This document shows, one piece after another, positions 5,218 through 7,393 of a stretch of 7,393 nt of DNA. The stretch is from CAVPDE01 sp964580575 (GTDB taxonomy: Bacteria; Desulfobacterota; DSM-4660; Desulfatiglandales; HGW-15). The notes beneath the pieces were generated by a model. The model did not search any database. It was not told the origin of the DNA and worked only from the letters and a program-made list of their open reading frames with translations. Both the position numbers and the translations under genes were made by a program. Location of the stretch: positions 1-7,393 of the forward strand of contig CAZOLJ010000136.1 in the NCBI GenBank assembly GCA_964580575.1, given 5' to 3'. Positions within the stretch are counted from its first letter, which is position 1. Every line of letters starts with the position of its first letter.

Positions 5218-5505
5218 ATGAAGATCAGACCATTGCACGATCGAGTCATTGTCAAAAGGATGGAAGGAGAAGAAAAAACAAAGGGAGGGATCATTATTCC
5301 GGATACGGCGAAGGAAAAGCCCGTCGAGGGCAAGGTGATCGCCGTGGGCAGCGGAAAGGTTCTTGAGAACGGCAAGAAAGTCCCTCTCCAGGTGAAAGAA
5401 GGAGACCGCATTCTTTTCGGCAAGTACTCGGGAACAGAAGTCAAAATCGACGGTGAAGAAAACCTGATTATGAGAGAAGACGACATCATTGCTATCGTGG
5501 AATAA
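5218..5505 (+). CDS. groES: Co-chaperonin GroES (Hsp10)
   Basis: The 95-residue product is the lid of the GroEL folding chamber and acts in the cytoplasm as a heptamer. It begins MKIRPLHDRVIVKR, the family signature. The mobile loop lies at about residues 17-32, with the hydrophobic triplet III at 25-27 that docks on GroEL, followed by PDTAKEKP. The C-terminal strand ends DDIIAIVE as expected. The start at 5218 is preferred over the ATG at 5209: GGAGGAG (5202-5208) directly touches the earlier ATG but lies nine bases before the later one, and family members start at this MxIRPL. groEL follows after 48 bases in the same operon. Nothing is unusual in the sequence. Confidence 0.97.
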   Translation: MKIRPLHDRVIVKRMEGEEKTKGGIIIPDTAKEKPVEGKVIAVGSGKVLENGKKVPLQVKEGDRILFGKYSGTEVKIDGEENLIMREDDIIAIVE

Positions 5506-5537
5506 CGGGTCAACAATTCGAAACAAAAGAAATCTTT

Positions 5538-5544
5538 AAGGAGG
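5538..5544 (+). promoter_or_regulatory. Strong ribosome-binding site of groEL
   Basis: AAGGAGG lies nine bases before ATG 5554 and decides the start. A TTG at 5548 is in frame but sits too close to this site, and GroEL proteins begin at MAKxI. Confidence 0.8.
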
Positions 5545-5553
5545 ATATTGGAC

Positions 5554-7182
5554 ATGGCAAAGGACATTAAGTACAGCCAAAAAGCCAGGGAAGCGATTCT
5601 GAGAGGGGTGGATACCCTGGCGGATGCAGTGAAGGTAACTCTCGGACCCAGGGGCCGCAATGTGATCCTGGAGAAGAGCTTTGGATCGCCGACCATTACC
5701 AAAGACGGTGTGACGGTGGCCAAGGAGATCGAGCTGGAAGACAAGTTTGAGAACATGGGAGCCCAGATGGTCAAGGAAGTGGCCTCTAAGACCTCGGACG
5801 TGGCAGGGGACGGCACCACTACAGCGACGGTTCTGGCTCAGGCCATTTATAAGGAAGGGTCAAAGCTGGTGGCCGCCGGCGTCAACCCCATGGCCATCAA
5901 GAGGGGAATCGAGAAGGCTGTTGAAGCGGTCGTGGAAGAGCTGAAGAAGATCTCCAAGCCGACCAAGGATCAGGAAGAGATCGCCCAGGTCGGGACGATT
6001 TCCGCAAACAACGACACCACCATAGGGAACATCATCGCAGAGGCGATGAACAAGGTGGGCAAAGAAGGCGTCATCACCGTTGAAGAGGCGAAGAGCATGG
6101 AAACAACCCTCGAAATCGTCGAGGGCATGCAGTTTGACCGCGGGTACACCTCTCCCTATTTTGTGACCGATCCGGAAAAGATGACGGTCAACCTGAGCAA
6201 TCCTTATATCCTTCTCAATGAAAAGAAGGTCAGCGGCATGAAGGACTTGATTCCTATTCTGGAGCAGATTGCCAGGATGGGCAAGCCGCTCTTGATCATT
6301 GCCGAGGATGTCGAAGGAGAGGCTCTGGCAACGCTCGTGGTGAACAAACTGAGAGGGACTCTGCAGGTCTGTGCTGTGAAGGCGCCGGGGTTCGGGGACA
6401 GGAGAAAGGCTATGCTCGAAGACATCGCCATCCTGACTGGCGGCAAAGTGATTTCCGAAGATCTGGGGCTCAAGCTCGAAAACGTGACCCTCAATGATCT
6501 CGGCACTGCAAAGACCGTGACGATCGACAAAGACAACACCACGATCGTGGACGGGGGCGGCAGCCGGAAAGATCTGGAAGGCCGGGTCAAGCAGATCAGA
6601 GCGCAGGTTGATGAAACCACCTCTGACTACGATCGGGAAAAGCTCCAGGAACGGCTGGCAAAGCTCGTCGGCGGCGTTGCCGTGATTCACGTCGGCGCGG
6701 CCACGGAGACGGAAATGAAGGAGAAGAAGGCGCGGGTCGAAGACGCCCTGAACGCCACCAGAGCCGCTGTGGAAGAAGGGATCGTTCCCGGAGGCGGCGT
6801 CGCGCTGCTGAGGGCGGCCAAAGGACTTGAGAAGGTCAAGCTGGAAGGAGAAGAGCAGAGCGGCGTGACCCTCGTTCACAGAGCCCTGGAAGAGCCGATT
6901 CGGCAGATCTCGAACAATGCGGGCGCCGAGGGTTCCGTGGTGGTTGAGAAGGTGAAAGACCAAAAAGCCGGCTTCGGCTTCAACGCCGAGAATGGAAAGT
7001 ATGAAGACTTGATGAAGGCGGGAATCATCGATCCCACCAAGGTCACGAGGTTTGCACTCCAGAACGCTGCTTCTGTGGCAGCTCTCCTCCTGACTACGGA
7101 GGCGATGATCGCCGAGAGACCGAAAGAGAAGGAAGAAATGCCGCATATGCCGCCAGGAGGCGGGATGGGCGGTATGATGTAA
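5554..7182 (+). CDS. groEL: Chaperonin GroEL (Hsp60)
   Basis: The 542-residue product forms the double heptameric ring that folds proteins with ATP and GroES in the cytoplasm. Visible hallmarks are MAKDIKYSQKAR at the start, nucleotide-binding VTLGPRGRNV (28-37), GDGTTTATVL (85-94) with catalytic D86, the metal and hydrolysis residues D51 and D397 (in VEDALNATRAA), and the flexible tail PPGGGMGGMM. The length is normal (E. coli: 548). It is co-transcribed with groES and followed by a strong terminator, so the operon holds only these two genes. No residue at a known catalytic position is missing. The sequence style fits Desulfobacterota, by impression rather than by search. Confidence 0.98.
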   Translation: MAKDIKYSQKAREAILRGVDTLADAVKVTLGPRGRNVILEKSFGSPTITKDGVTVAKEIELEDKFENMGAQMVKEVASKTSDVAGDGTTTATVLAQAIYKEGSKLVAAGVNPMAIKRGIEKAVEAVVEELKKISKPTKDQEEIAQVGTISANNDTTIGNIIAEAMNKVGKEGVITVEEAKSMETTLEIVEGMQFDRGYTSPYFVTDPEKMTVNLSNPYILLNEKKVSGMKDLIPILEQIARMGKPLLIIAEDVEGEALATLVVNKLRGTLQVCAVKAPGFGDRRKAMLEDIAILTGGKVISEDLGLKLENVTLNDLGTAKTVTIDKDNTTIVDGGGSRKDLEGRVKQIRAQVDETTSDYDREKLQERLAKLVGGVAVIHVGAATETEMKEKKARVEDALNATRAAVEEGIVPGGGVALLRAAKGLEKVKLEGEEQSGVTLVHRALEEPIRQISNNAGAEGSVVVEKVKDQKAGFGFNAENGKYEDLMKAGIIDPTKVTRFALQNAASVAALLLTTEAMIAERPKEKEEMPHMPPGGGMGGMM

Positions 7183-7210
7183 TCAAGCCTGTTTCTTTGA
7201 AAGATTACTT

Positions 7211-7241
7211 GGCCTGGGGCTTTGCTCCAGGCCATTTTTTT
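7211..7241 (+). terminator. Rho-independent terminator of groESL
   Basis: GGCCTGG (7211-7217) pairs with CCAGGCC (7227-7233). The stem continues inward by a G-T pair and GC/GC to a TTT loop, ten pairs in all. Seven Ts follow at 7235-7241. It lies 28 bases after the groEL stop codon. Confidence 0.92.
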
Positions 7242-7333
7242 GGTGGGCCCGGCTGGCCACAACCATAGTCGGGAGATGGCCTTAGTGCTCTTTGGCTGAG
7301 TTCAATCGGGAATTTTGTGTTTTTGTATTCACA

Positions 7334-7343
7334 TGACCGGTCA
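7334..7343. promoter_or_regulatory. Perfect palindrome, possible operator
   Basis: TGACCGGTCA is a perfect ten-base palindrome about 50 bases upstream of the ATG at 7385. GACCGGTC-centred palindromes are common in operators of TetR-family regulators; assignment to such a regulator is inference. Confidence 0.35.
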
Positions 7344-7361
7344 AAAATAGTATTTGGTTGA

Positions 7362-7376
7362 TTTAGAAATTCTAAA
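7362..7376. repeat. Perfect inverted repeat before a possible start codon
   Basis: TTTAGAAATTCTAAA consists of two seven-base arms around one A. It ends eight bases before the ATG at 7385, where a repressor or an RNA hairpin could block translation or transcription. The sequence is AT-rich, so chance symmetry is possible. Confidence 0.35.
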
Positions 7377-7384
7377 GAGCTATC

Positions 7385-7393
7385 ATGAGGATC
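7385..7393 (+). CDS. Possible start of a gene cut by the window end
   Basis: ATG AGG ATC is open to the window edge and follows two palindromes after the groEL terminator. The nearest purine-rich sequence is AAAGAG (7374-7379), a weak ribosome-binding site five bases upstream. Three codons are not enough for identification. Confidence 0.25.

Noticed and set aside
5860..7146. A long minus-strand frame inside groEL
   Set aside because: It is the antisense shadow of an unmistakable GroEL gene and has no recognisable domain or ribosome-binding site.

Overview
The window looks like chromosomal DNA from a GC-moderate, anaerobic-type Gram-negative bacterium, most likely of the Desulfobacterota (former Deltaproteobacteria, Syntrophobacter-like groups). 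This rests on the style of the GroES/GroEL sequences, a cysteine synthase fused to a cysteinyl-tRNA synthetase-like protein, and dispersed-repeat-like intergenic sequence. It is an inference; no database search was possible.

Layout. (1) 1-34: the first codons of a minus-strand gene leaving the window, with a good ribosome-binding site. (2) 35-572: a long intergenic region with short palindromes and direct repeats, a strong sigma70-type promoter at 340-368, and a 5' leader with a G-free CAACT-repeat stretch. (3) 573-1187: a small four-helix membrane protein resembling DUF3611. (4) 1188-1542: no intact gene; it holds a tandem-hairpin repeat and degraded sequence that ends in the 3' half of a serine-type tRNA gene (about 1516-1575). 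(5) 1543-3876, minus strand: one 777-residue protein that joins a complete CysM/CysK-type PLP enzyme to a full-length CysRS-like protein. (6) 4048-5007: an NAD-dependent sugar-nucleotide epimerase, divergent from the fusion gene. (7) 5218-7182: the groES-groEL operon with its own promoter and a clear rho-independent terminator. (8) 7242-7393: two perfect palindromes in front of a possible new gene starting at 7385.

The most unusual object is the fusion protein. Its first half should make cysteine and its second half should charge tRNA-Cys with it. However, the second half has no KMSKS signature, has lost the lysines of the KIIK element, and has alanine in place of the fourth zinc ligand. The cysteine-pocket residues and the anticodon-reading residues near the C-terminus are still present. 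This suggests either a tolerant CysRS fed directly by its own cysteine synthase, or a repurposed CysRS that still binds cysteine and tRNA-Cys but uses them differently.

The second unusual object is the 3' end of the fusion gene. Its last ten codons are read from the antisense strand of the tRNA-Ser remnant, and the conserved tryptophan codon TGG is exactly the complement of the tRNA's CCA. Such a tRNA 3' remnant is what site-specific integration into a tRNA gene leaves behind, so this may be an old element boundary.

The epimerase and chaperonin genes appear ordinary and show no functional link to the fusion gene.
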